NCBI GenBank assembly: GCA_038087015.1
Contig: JASBNA010000002.1
Span: 1,178,001 to 1,242,000 of the forward strand
Length of the DNA: 64,000 nucleotides
Reading direction: 5' to 3'
DNA from: Cerrena zonata
Taxonomy: Eukaryota > Basidiomycota > Agaricomycetes > Polyporales > Cerrenaceae
Shown: positions 33,335-45,055 of the stretch, one piece after another
Layout of the letters: each line of letters begins with the position of its first letter
Position numbering within the stretch: position 1 is the first letter of the stretch
The notes under the pieces: model-generated
Seen by the model: only the letters and a program-made list of their open reading frames with translations
The model's database searches: none
What the model was told of the DNA's origin: nothing
Translations under genes and position numbers: made by a program

Positions 33335-36300
33335 ATGGCGACAAACATGAGGGGCTTGACCCAGGTCAGCTTGATGTTGTTTTGCTAGCTACTGGTTGTT
33401 CATAACATGATCGCGTTAGTTCATCGCGGACATTCGTGGTGCCCGTGTACGTGAACTGGAGGAGAAGCGTATCAATAAAGAAATGGCTAATATAAGGAAA
33501 CGCTTCAAAGGTAACGTAAAACTATACAATGATATCCACGCTCTTTGCTCATTCCGCTTTGAAGACGGGAATTTGGACGGATACCAAAAGAAGAAGTGCG
33601 TTGGACAGTACCATACTTCCAGTGTTTATTATCTCACCAGACTGTAGATATGTCGCGAAGGTCATCTTCACTTATATTCTGGGCTACAAAGTTGATGTTG
33701 GTCATATGGAGGCCGTTAATCTCATTTCAAGCCCCAAATACAGCGAGAAGCAAATTGTATGGCAATATTTCTGTCTCTTCCTGCTACTAATAATTATACT
33801 ACTCGTAGGGCTACCTTGCTGTTACACTACTCATGCATGAGAATTCCGACTTTCTCAGACTCGTTGTCAACTCAATCCGTAAAGACTTGAACGAGAACAA
33901 CGAAATATACAACTGCTTAGCCTTACATGCCATAGCCAATGTTGGTGGCACAGAAATGGCGGAAGCTCTTTCCGAAGATGTTCATCGACTGCTCATATCG
34001 CCGTAGGTGCAGGCTCTAGGTTGGCACTTTGCCCCGAAAACTAACGACATTTTGACCATCTTTAGAACATCACAAAGCATGGTTCGCAAGAAGGCCGCAC
34101 TGACGCTTCTACGATTGTATCGTAAACACCCAGAGGTCGTTCCTGCTGCCGAGTGGGCACTTCGAATAGTTGCTTTGATGGATGACACAGATTTGGTATG
34201 ACGAAGTGCTGTATATGCATGATTGACTCTCTAATTTCAATTCAGGGCGTTGTCGTTTGTGTTACAAGTTTAGTGATGGCGTTAGCACAAGATCACCTTG
34301 ATGCGTTTGCCGTCTGTTACCAGAAGGCGGTTGATCGTCTGCGTCGAGTGAGTATGGTAGTATGTTATGACGTACAGTGCATGACGAATTTCACAGCTAG
34401 TGGTAGACCATGAATACGCAGCAACTTATTCATACTACAAAGTGCCTTCACCGTGGCTGCAAGTGAAGTTACTTCGGTTGTTGCAATATTACCCACCAAC
34501 AGGTATGTTTGTCACTATTATTGTGTCCGAATGCGCTTTGACTGTTGTCTGGCTTTCGCAGAGGATGCAACGCTCTTAAATATTCTTCACGAGGTTCTTC
34601 AAACTGTCATGAATAACTGTGCTGAACCTTCTCGCAACGTCCAGCACAATAATGCCCAACATGCCGTTCTTTTTGAGGCTATCGGGCTTGCCATTCATCT
34701 CGATACTAACTCACCACTAGTCAGTACCGCTGCACTCCTCCTTGCCAGGTTTATTTCGTCGAAAGAGACCAATGTTCGCTACCTTGGTCTGGACACTATG
34801 GCGCACCTTGCTGCTCGGACAGACAATCTAGAAGCTATAAAGCAACACCAAGGAACCATCATTCTTTCTCTACGCGATAAGGATATCTCTGTTCGTCGTC
34901 GCGCCTTGGACTTACTCTATAGTATGTGCGATGTCGGAAACTCGGAGCTCATTGTGGGAGAATTGCTACGGTATCTCAAGGTCGCCGACTATGGCCTCCG
35001 AGAGGAGATGGTTCTGAAGATTGCCATCTTAACGGAACGATATGCGGGCACATATAAGTGGTATGTGGACACAATCCTGGAGCTCATTAGCGCTGCGGGA
35101 GACCATGTCGGGGACGAAGTTTGGTACCGTGTGATACAAATTGTGACGAATACAGAGGATTTGCAACCATATGCTGCCAAGGTTGTATTTGAGTATCTTA
35201 AATCACCTTCTTCACATGAAAGCTTGGTGAAGGTCGGTGGTAAGTACTGATACGAATGAATGGTGCACACGACCTTGACTAAATTTGTCTTCAGGATACA
35301 TCCTCGGAGAGTACGGACACCTAATCGCGAATGAACCCGGCTACAGTCCCATGGAACAATTCGGAGTGTTACACGCCAAATCGCAGTTTTGTACTGCTCC
35401 GACCCGTGCCCTTCTGCTATCGACGTATATCAAATGGGTTAACGTGTTCCCAGAGATCAAGGAACAGCTCCTGAACGTATTTGAACGTTATCGTCACGTT
35501 CTAGATGTCGACCTACAACAACGGGCCTGTGAATTTTACGCATTAGCAAGCAGAACGGATGACGATGAATTGCTGCAGAATGTATGCGAAGAAATTCCTC
35601 CATTCCCTCCCAGGGAGAGCGCTCTCCTGAACCGACTAAACAAGAAACACTCCGATACGGAAGACAAACGGACCTGGGTTCACGGAGGCAAAGAAATCAA
35701 TCTCGATCGTCAGCTGTCGAAGAGACTGACCAAGAAACCAACGCTTGGTGACGTTAATGGAAATGGGTCTGCACCTAACGGCACGGACGCCTCAAACGAC
35801 ATTACACAATCCCTGATGGGTTTGGACTTGACGTCGTCGCCTACCGCCACCACAGGACCTTCACCTACGGCACCCCTAGATCCGGTTTCTGCTCCAGCAT
35901 CTGCGCTCGCAGAAGCCGGTATACCTCGCTTGACTGCCAACCCCAACATCGATCGGTGGTTCGAGAAATTGTGTTACAGCGCAGAAGGCGTACTTTACGA
36001 AGATGTACAGATGCAGATTGGAATCAAGTCGAGATACCATGGACACATCGGACAATTAGCGGTCTACTTCGGAAACAAGGTCTCCGCACCTCTGACGTCG
36101 TTTACTACCCAACTACATGTGGAAGAACCAGATGCCATCTCCGTTTCCTTTGCGAAGATTGCACCCAATACAATTGCCTCGCGTACACAAACACAGCAAC
36201 TCATTCACGTTGAATGCAAGAAGCCCTTTTCCAAACCACCTATTTTGAGCGTATCCTTCCTTGCGGGTGCTCACCAGACCATCGCCATCCGACTGCCGGT

Positions 36301-36751
36301 CATCATTACAAAGTTCATGGAAAGTGTCAAGCTTGAGCAATCTGCGTTCTTCGAACGATGGAAGTTGATTGGGGGTCCGCCACGAGAATCGCAGGGTATC
36401 TTCCCTATCAATCTCAATGATGCTGGTCATATCGATTTGACCAAACAACGTCAAGTGGTTTCTGGCCATTCATTGCACGTCTTGGAAGGAGTCGATCCCA
36501 ATCCGAACAATGTGGTATCAGCTGGTATTTTGCATATGTCGGTCGATGGAAAAGTCGGATGTTTGATGCGATTGGAACCGAATCGTGAGGCGAAAGTGAG
36601 TTAATCATCTTGTTTGGAAGAATGAACACACCACTCATTAATCTCGTTGTAGCTTTGTCGAATCACAGTTCGAAGTACCTCCGAGGACGTAGCATCTGAG
36701 GTGCAAAAGCTCATTCAGAAGCCACTGAGCGCCGACACAGCTCATTCATGA
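33335..36751 (+). CDS. AP-2 adaptor complex subunit alpha
   Basis: Eleven exons: 33335-33364, 33420-33510, 33565-33595, 33648-33756, 33809-34002, 34066-34195, 34246-34347, 34397-34502, 34562-35239, 35295-36595 and 36653-36751, giving 956 residues, the usual length. Start [20 protein letters not shown]; the lipid-binding-region residues [19 protein letters not shown]; adaptin trunk ([40 protein letters not shown]); hinge rich in Pro/Ala/Thr ([19 protein letters not shown]); then the appendage ear, ending [22 protein letters not shown]-2 links PI(4,5)P2 membranes, clathrin and cargo in endocytosis. Specificity for alpha over beta adaptin comes from the start and the KKK patch. The 31-nt exon 3 is supported by the exact [13 protein letters not shown] junction. 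No frame breaks. Confidence 0.96.
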
Positions 36752-36978
36752 TGAGCTACCATCCGTGTTGTCATTCCGTCGCCCCGTTCCTATCTTCGAC
36801 ATGTTGTATTTGCATAATTTACAGAATCTGTATTACAGTGTACAGGATGAATACTGACACAGGACTAATAATGATACCCTTCGTGTAGTTAGCATTGAGG
36901 TGCGAATGACATGAAAGAAAGCAATCCGTATAAAAATTAAAAAAGGAAGAAATGAGAGCGAGAAAGCAAGAGACTGTA

Positions 36979-39900
36979 TTAAGACATCCACTTCTGAATG
37001 AATCCTTTCTTCTTCTTCCTCACATCATCTGTCCCATCCGGGGAACCTGGCTCCACATATGAAGTTATTGTCGGTGACATTGGGGTAAAATGTGTAACAG
37101 GTGCTATCGAGGGGTTCTTGCGAGTGAGGGCGGAATCAGTTGACGTTGATCTAGGATGGTGCATAAAGGGTGCACGGGCAGGAGGCAAAGATCTTGGCTC
37201 TCCCTCCCGATCTGGCATTGGCTCCTCCCTGGATTTGGGAGAGGGAAGAGGAAGCGACTGTTTGCTGGATACAGACGAGCGAGAGAAGATCCGAGTTAAA
37301 CCATTAGAGGTTATAGGGCTGGAAGGCACTGATACATCCGTTGCGAAGTCATGAGAGCGACCATCGGAATCGGTCTGGGATGGTGCTGTAGAGGGACGAG
37401 GAGTTCTCTTTGAACGTCTCTGTTTGCCCGGCACAGATACCTTCCGAGGACGAGGGGAAGTTAGAATTTGGAAAGAGGTGGTAGATGGGGTCGGTGAGAA
37501 TGTATGTGGTGAATATGTCGAAGAATTTGGCGACATCGGACTGGGTGGGACGGGATGAAGTGCTTGCTTTGGTGCCAGCTGACTGACTCGTCGGAGTGCT
37601 TGCTCCTCCACTTGAAAACAGGCTATACATAGATCGTTGAACTGTTGATCTGCAAGACCTGGGTCACGGATGGGATAATCATTCCGTCTTGCATGACGCA
37701 CAACCAACGTATTGATTGTTGCAAGACTTCTTGCGATGTCAATGTGACTAGGAGGAACTGGGATGGCCTCTCTGACAAGAGTGGGGAAATGATTGTTCCG
37801 ATAACGCAAAACCGTCAAGGCACCCGTTCTGTCGTTGATAGGCTTTTCGCACTGAGCAGATCCTTTTGACCCGCTAAGATCAAGGTTCTCCGGATCTGAT
37901 ACTAAGACGATATAGTCTTCCATAGCGCTTGAACTTTGTTGTAGGAACTCTTGAGTAGCAGGTGAGCTATTATGTCCCTAGATAGCGTTTTAGACGTCAG
38001 AGCACATGAGACAATGGCTAATGAATAACGTACAGAGGTGAAATTCGCCAAACTTTGGATGGTCTTGGCAATCCAAGTGAGAGAACGTTGCACTGGCTCC
38101 TCGATCATACCTAGTATCCAGTTCAGATAGGCAACAGAGCGTGGCTGTATCACATACCTGGCCAGATTTCGTACAAGTGAGGGTTAAGGATTGCCGGACA
38201 GAGATAACGAAGGAACAAGAATGAGGAGACAGTCTGCCACGATAATTTGGATGTTGACTCTGGATCCAAGACCAGTTCCACTTTATACCGAATATATGCA
38301 AAGAGCCTGCGCATCTCCCTATAATAACAATGAACGTTAGAGTAATGTAGAACAAAATCAAAGGGAGGTAGTACCGAGGACATTGCGTACGAGCATCGTA
38401 AATAGCCTTCCAAAAGATTTCACACCACTGAAGGAATGTGTGGAGATGTCGCTCCGAGGTCTTCCTGCCCGACTTTATGGCCTCGAAGTCAATAACTACT
38501 TTTTCGGTACATAGTTTGCGTATACTGGCTCCAACACTAGCATCGAGAAACTCTTGGCCACGAATCTTCATGTACCATTCTATTGCTTTCGTTAATGGAG
38601 AAGCCTGTCGACTAAGCTGGGGTCAGTACATTCTGATGAAAGGCACGGGCAAAAAGCACTGACAATATGGTAACATGGGCTATTTAGCGGGGATATTAGC
38701 TCTTCTACTCGGCTTCTTAGTAAAGGGATGCACTAACAGTTCTTGGCGTTCGACTCGATTTCGCGATCGACCATTTCCATGAAATTCCCCATTAGGCGGT
38801 CTGCAGATAATGCAACTTGCAGAATAGGATCTCGTATATGGTCGACTTTCCAGCGAGTATTAAACTCCTCAATCCATTCCAGAAGATTCCTAGACACTAG
38901 TCTCTCGTACACCCTTCGGTACGCCTCTTTCGGAAGAATTATCTCCCTAAATGAAGATCAATTTGCGCTTGTCGGGATTATAAAAGGTTCTAGTACGCAC
39001 TCGTCGACTTTGATCTTGAGTTTCAACTCCCCCACACGTAAATGTACTTGACCACTATCTGCAAGGACTGGGAACCAACCATCGACCCACTCGCCTCGAC
39101 GAAAGTTCATCAAGTGAATGACCACAGAACCAATCTTGCTAGGTTTCGTAAGTCGTTTATGTCGGAATACAGCAACTTCGAGACTCTCAAAGACAGGGAG
39201 GTCTTCAAGAAGGAACGACTCGCGCCAATCGGGTGAGCCTATTCCTTTCTGGGTTGTCGTCCTTCCGGATAGTTTCTCATTGAAGTATATCTCACAATAT
39301 ACATCCATGTCCAGAAACTGCTGTGAGCCAAGCTCGTGATCACTGTGTTGAGGCTCTTCAAAAATGGGTCGAGAGCATCCTAATTCACGTCCTTGTTGAC
39401 ATTCAATGAAGACCTGGCGCCACATTCGATACAAACCGCCATCGCGATCGCTATGCCGTACACCGTAGATTTCAGGTCGTGTGTATGAGCGAAGAAGACA
39501 CATCCAGAGATAGAGGGTGTCTGAATCTGGGAAGCTCAGACAAATCGGCTCAGCTTTTCCAATTGCTCCCCATATTTGGTCGTTCCTGTGATCCCAGGTG
39601 AGTTGAAAACCGGGTTGAGTTACATCTTCACTTACGATTCAACGAATATGCATAGACAGTTTCTACGACCACATACAGAGTGGTGGATTCGTCGGATGGA
39701 GGTATGTAGAAGTGATGGTAACTTGACAGAGCAGTACAGCCGAACATCCTACACATTGTGAATCAGTGAAAGGCAAGGTTCAATGATGGAATGATCGATG
39801 ACGAACATCATCAGTATAGACGTTGAGGGTACTACCCTTTCCATCTTCCTCTTCGATAAGTATGCATTTCGCTCGCTTCCATGTCTCGGTCTGACCACCA

Positions 39901-40263
39901 GATTTAGACAGACTGATCCAGCTTGACTTCTCTGTACGCAAAGGTCATGTAAAGCACAGCCACTATACGGGGGAGTTGGACGTACCCTTCACCTTCTTCT
40001 GACTGAGGTCATTAGGTGCCAAACTCTGTCTATGGGTTTCCCTCCTGTTGTCCTGTTTGGTTCGGGCTAACTGGGGCTACAGAGATAGCGTTGCAACGCG
40101 TTAGAATACAAGGAGGGAAGACCATCACGTCGATACACACCTTCGTGCCCTTGGGTAGATACAAATCAACAACAACATCCAGCTCCTTCTTTTGCTTCAT
40201 CTTCCCTAAAGAACGCGCCGAAGGTTCCTGGTGGATCCCACTTGGACCTGGTTGGGAATCCAT
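36979..40263 (-). CDS. BUD2-like RasGAP with PH-like, C2 and GAP domains
   Basis: Eleven exons, about: 40263-40139, 40044-39986, 39931-39807, 39748-39636, 39585-39001, 38946-38738, 38679-38664, 38611-38375, 38318-38158, 38110-38034 and 37977-36979, giving 901 residues in consistent phase. Order: a PH-like segment (SWISLSKSGGQTETWKRAKC, LWMCLLRSYTRPEIYG); C2 (QQFLDMDVYCEIYFNEKLSG, SPDWRESFLLEDLPVF, FESLEVAVFRHKRLTKPSKI); RasGAP core (QEFLDASVGASIRKLCTEKV and the signature SFLFLRYLCPAILNPHLYEI); and a Pro/Ser-rich disordered C-terminus ending in a basic patch. This is the arrangement of fungal BUD2/GAP1 proteins, which switch off Ras-like GTPases such as Rsr1 in polarity. The arginine finger loop falls around the 16-nt microexon and reads HVTIFRQASPLTK. 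The exon-1 end is the least certain junction. Confidence 0.87.
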
Positions 40264-41556
40264 GTGATCGTGGATGTGCGGGGGAAAGTAGGGTGTAGTA
40301 GTAAGCGGTGTCCAGATACAAGTATAATCACACAAGCCAGTCAAAGATTAGAACAAAATATGGAACACGAAAGCAAGGGCCAGAGAACGAGAAGAGAGTG
40401 ATTGGTTTGCCGCGATATAAAGGTGCAAGCAACCAACGAGCGTTCAAGAAGCCGCGGGGGTTGAGGTAAGGTACAGTGGGATCGGTGCAGGATTCACGCG
40501 AGCGACAAGCTTCTGAAGGGAATTTATGCGGATAATTACACATATGCTGGGCCCTAGACAGTGCTGACAGACATGTCGCACTAGTAGGTGAGATATACGC
40601 GCACGAATCGAGGATTAAAGATGGCAGAAACAGGGACGGATAGAATATGATATGTATCGTCCTCAGTCGTGAGCGCCACCGTCTCGGAAAGCATGTGGAT
40701 CGGTGCAGAACCTGGGGGCGCTTTCAATTGCTCATGGTCACTGGACTCTTCATCTTTACACGGCCATCCTGTAGTACGTCAGTAGACACGTAGAGGACGA
40801 ATTAAAACACATATGGTAAGCCCGTTTCCTTTGCAGATAGGCTCACACCGCCAAGAACAGATCCTAGTGATGAGTGGAGATGGTTACTGCAGATGTACCT
40901 TTTTTCCATTTTAGCACATTGTCGGCGTGTTCAGGACCTGTCAGCTGTGGCAAAGCGTATACGCCAGAGATAATGCACCAATGCTCTGTTCACAGCCCAG
41001 TCTTTGATCTGGAGAGATTGCGAAACACGGATCCCGTTGCCTGAATGTTCAAAGAGGGAATAGGCATCTTCGCCACATTTGTCCGATTGCGGAACGATGA
41101 TCGCCAGGTTTGAGTTCATTTCTATGGTATCAATTAAATTCATTATCAGACACCATGTCAAACTCGCATCGGAACATGAGTAGTCCCTGTGGAGAAAAGT
41201 GTTCAAGGGGTATCTACACAACAGATCTAGAACGTGTTTTGTCAAACATACAGGAGCCAAAAGCTACATTATGTTTACTCATGAACGTGCGTGCTTTTCT
41301 ATATCTACGTACTGCTGACCACTAACCATACTACCGTATTACCCTACTGTCATTAAGCAGCCATGAATGTGAACGAAAAAAGCAAAGCGAAGAAGTATGT
41401 ATTACACCATGCAGGTGATCGTAAGTGGCTTTAATGCAAAGTCGTATTAAATAGAACGAATTTTGTTGCGGGGTATCATCGATGCAAGTTCAAAGCAGTG
41501 GACGTGAGTGACGTGGACAGTTTTCCCCTCCTTTTCTTGAAGTCACAACCAACACT
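40264..41556. other. intergenic region, no confident gene
   Basis: About 1.3 kb upstream of the BUD2-like gene and downstream of the elongase. A 109-codon open frame on the minus strand (40931-41260) reads like protein in part (NLAIIVPQSDKCGEDAYSLF), but has no recognised domain and no clear splice partners. The right end holds the elongase 3' UTR. Confidence 0.4.
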
Positions 41557-42842
41557 CTACTCGAGCTTGTGTCTACATCAACACCATGATGTCAGAGTCA
41601 ATTACAGATGTACGTAAGATGGGAGTACTTACCCGTTAGCGGAACCGTTTGTGACACCGTTGCCGTTGGCCTTTCCATTTGTGATAGGCTTCTTACCCTT
41701 AACTGGCGCCTTGTACGTTTGGATGTAGAAGTTGATGAACAAGACGAGGTAGCTGGAGAGGAGGACACAGCCAAAGACAGCAGCAGCTTCTGTTCCGGCA
41801 CAAGTACCGAAATGAGGGAGGTGAGGGAAGTAGTTGGCTGCATAGTACGAGTAGGCTAAAGTTCTATAATTAGCAACAGGGCTCGTTGGGGCGCAGCATG
41901 TGACACGTACTTCCGAAGTAGACGGCGAAAAGGTCAACGACGAATTGAGCGATTTGGAGAGTGGTCAAATACTTCTTCCACTATACGAATAGACAGTTCA
42001 GTGAATGGTGTTTAAAAATAGAACGTAAAAATTCGCTTACCCAAATCTTGGCTCCTCCAGCAGTGGCATAGTAGTAATAGTCTGTACTAAAGTTGAGCAT
42101 TCGGGTTGATCGGCGTATGTCATTGGAGCTTACACATGATAACATGGACTAGGAGGTTAATGGAGATGGGGACCCATTGCTGTGGGGTCATTTCGTCACT
42201 GGTTTGAAATAGAGAGGGGCAGGAAGTGTGCTTACAATGCTGGTCTGGCCATTGAGCTGAGTAAAGCATAGGAGAGCAGTAGCAGAGTGATGGAAAACGT
42301 GGAGGAAAGCTAACATGGGCGAATTAGCTTTAAACCATAACTTCGTTCGAAGCAAAACGAACCGAGAGGCTTCTTCTTTAAAGCAAGGAAAAGCGTGTCC
42401 AATAGTTCAATATACTTGAATGAATAGTTGATCATATAGTAAAATTCGAGTCTCTGCAAATGCGCGGTGCCACGTCAAACACGAAATTTAGAGCTCAAAA
42501 CGCGCTGGTACGTACAGAGGTCCACATCCCCTCGTGGCACATGCCCCAGAAAGCACCATGTTTCCAAACCATTGGGACGACTTCCTCCATTATCAGGCTA
42601 AGCAACAGAAGGCTTCCGAGACTGAGGAAGATGTTGTGCACTTGGAACAGGAATTGCAACTTCATTGGAGGCCTATCCTTCATGTACGCCCGGACACTGA
42701 AGATGACGAGGAGGTATGCTGCGAGAGCCGGGAAGACCTCCTCAGGCGTTGACAGGGGAGTCTTGCCCGGGGTGTACGAAGTGTACTGTGGCGGAACAGA
42801 AGGCAATGGTACATATTTGAGAATAAGGTCAGCGATCGCCAT
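41557..42842 (-). CDS. ELO-family very-long-chain fatty acid elongase
   Basis: Eight exons: 42842-42516, 42453-42363, 42309-42236, 42179-42134, 42081-42041, 41980-41911, 41855-41633 and 41572-41557 (295 residues). Without the last splice it would stop at 41629 (291 residues). Landmarks: a tyrosine/proline N-terminus, KDRPPMKLQFLFQVHNIFLS, YSFKYIELLDTLFLALKKKP, the catalytic histidine box FLHVFHHSATALL, WVPISINLLVHVIMYYYYY and FGTYSYYAANYFPHLPHFG; six to seven membrane spans. It condenses malonyl-CoA with long acyl-CoA in the ER for sphingolipid and VLCFA synthesis (Elo2/Elo3 type). The final exon is preferred because its donor (GG|GTAAGT) is perfect and the product then ends in HKLE, a plausible ER-retrieval tail; this is inference. 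Confidence 0.93.
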
Positions 42843-43426
42843 AGTTTAAGGATACAAGAAGGGAGGGGAGAGGAGCCGTCTCGAGTCCTGAACGTAGTCC
42901 AACGTTGGAGGAAGAAAAAAGGAGAGATGAGACGAGAAGGAGGTGAATTCAAACGCGCGTGCTTTTCAGCGTCGGCTGGAGCCTATTACTATTTGGCGGT
43001 TAGCAACGATTGGCCAGCTTTGGCCAGGTCATCAGTCGTACACAAAATAATCACGATGTCCGGCCAAACCCCCTGGCTGTCTCACCACCCCACGCGTTTC
43101 GTCCTCCGAACTGCCAGTCCGTCTACTCTCTCGTAATTTTGGCCCGAATGTTGCCCGAACCGGTCTCGTCCAATAGCTTCCATGTGGTTGGATGCCAGCG
43201 TGTAATATTGCCATGTGCGGAACGAAATAGAGCCCGTGATCATATTTATAGTATGTACTGTTATACATAGGCTGCTTGGAAAAGATTAAATGTGTAAAGC
43301 AGCAGAAACAAACAATGCCGATACTGTGTAGATGCAGGTTATAATGTGTAAGAGAGTCCGTGATCCAATAAGAGATAAACCAACAGCAAAAAAGACCAAG
43401 AATTCCAAAGTAAATCATGAACTATT
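42843..43426. other. intergenic region upstream of the elongase
   Basis: 584 bases holding the elongase promoter and the 3' UTR of the next minus-strand gene. No gene or TATA box stands out. Confidence 0.45.
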
Positions 43427-44192
43427 CTAAGTAATGACGAGAGCAAGGCCGTCTTTTAGATCGGCCAAGAGTGCTTTCTCCCTAAAATAACCATGAGCTA
43501 GGTACAGACGTTTTAGAGGGCAAAACTTACTTCGATTGAGGGAGTGCTTTTTCAACAGCTGCTATGGCCGCTGCTTTCACCTTGTTCGCATCCAGGTCGG
43601 GCGGTAAAGCACACACGAGACACAAGGGGCAGCTGGATGGTTGTAACCGGTATGATGCTGTGATCTGTGATAGTCAAGATGGTCAGGGTCGAATATCAAT
43701 GGAAGCACACGACTCGTTATACATACCCCGGACGCCCGCAAAGTTTCGACTAGATCATGAACGAACATGAGAGAACGTGTTCGTAACGCATTCAGATCAT
43801 GAAGATCAACATCTACTCGTCAAGTCTATTAGTTTAAGTATATGCTTTAGAATTAAGCTCGAACACTCACAGACATCGGACGAAGGGCAAACGGTGGGAA
43901 TGGTACAGTGAAGCCGTACAGAATTACCAGAACGGCTGACCAGCCTGAAGATATAGGTTAGATCGGGTGTGGGGGGAAGTCGTGTGAGCGACTAGACCCA
44001 CTTGGCGAACGGCTCTAAAGCATCCTGCAACGTTCCAAGCTAACAAACAAGCTGTCAGTCATATGGAACAAAGGCAGGCCGAGGTGTTGCAGTCATGTCG
44101 AGATCATTTACCTCGTTGAGCTCGACGTCTCGAGGAACATGATTCTCCACATGGAGTGGGATGTGAGCAGGTTGGGGCATGACAGAGAGCAT
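43427..44192 (-). CDS. small protein of unknown function with a CxxCxxC motif
   Basis: Six exons: 44192-44112, 44039-44002, 43944-43871, 43812-43727, 43664-43531 and 43481-43427; 155 residues with every phase agreeing. Start MLSVMPQPAHIPLHVENHVP; then ELNELGTLQDALEPFAKLVS; a leucine-rich central helix DLNALRTRSLMFVHDLVETL; a cysteine cluster SSCPLCLVCALPPDLDANKV; and a C-terminal helix AAAIAAVEKALPQSKEKALL. I do not recognise the family. The gene model is the least-stop path through good donors and acceptors (GTAAAT, GTGGGT, GTGAGT, GTATGT, GTAAGT). A different exon-2 end would give a hydrophobic segment (VLVILYGFTVPFPPF) and hits stops elsewhere, so I reject it. Neighbours give no hint of role. 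Confidence 0.55.
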
Positions 44193-45055
44193 TGTGGGGA
44201 ATCAAGAGACCGTTGAAGCGGAGAGAGATTGGGGGAATGGGGGAAGAGAGTGGGGATTTCGATCCGGACTGGAAGGAAGGCCGCAAATATAACAGAAAAC
44301 CACAAGTTAGACTGCACTTCTTCCTCGTTGCAGCTTCGCGGGTGTAACCGGATGTGAGACGGAATGCAGTGGTCGGTACGGAGGAAGCGAGAAAGAATCA
44401 AAGGCAGTCAATACTTAGGTCGAGATAGAGTCTGGAAGGAAAGCACCCTTTAGAAGGAGGATCGCCGTGTTAGGCATATATACGTTTGGCGAGCCCCAGG
44501 CTAGCCATGGCGCTGCGACGTTGCTTTGATCCTGACAGGTTGCGAGAGATCACGATGGCGGGGTTGCCTACGCGCGGGATATCATTTTGTGCCGTTACGG
44601 AGCTTGTTTTTGGGTCCATGAAAGTTGTGGTCATGAGTACAAGACACGGGGAAAGGATAGCCTGCAGCAAAAAGTTCGCAGGAGCCTTTCTGGTGGGTTT
44701 GGTAGGCTGCAAACGGCATAAATCACTTCCAATCTTCGTCCAGACGGAGAGGAACGATAAGATGGCGTTGCCTAATATGGCAGTTCTGCAGCGGCTATTT
44801 ACGATTAGAGCGCTGTTTATAACCTACGGCCTGGACTCGGAGAATCGGCAAGGCTTGTAGCATGACGCCGGCGTGGAGGAGAGACCGCTGAAACAGAAAT
44901 GGCTGGCACTTGATGACGTACAGTCGATCAACTTTCTCTACTCCCGCTGCGCGTAACACACCACTCACTTCACAACAGCATACATCGCGTCCTTTCATCC
45001 TATTTCTCCTCTGGAATACAATATAGTGTTGTGTTAATAGCTTGTATACCCTACC
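44193..45055. other. intergenic divergent region between the small gene and VPS13
   Basis: About 860 bases carrying both promoters. Short open frames on both strands show no family resemblance. No TATA box near the VPS13 start. Confidence 0.45.

Noticed and set aside
40931..41260. 109-codon minus-strand open frame as a gene
   Set aside because: Partly protein-like but no family, no splice partners and a start in poor context; described only as intergenic content.
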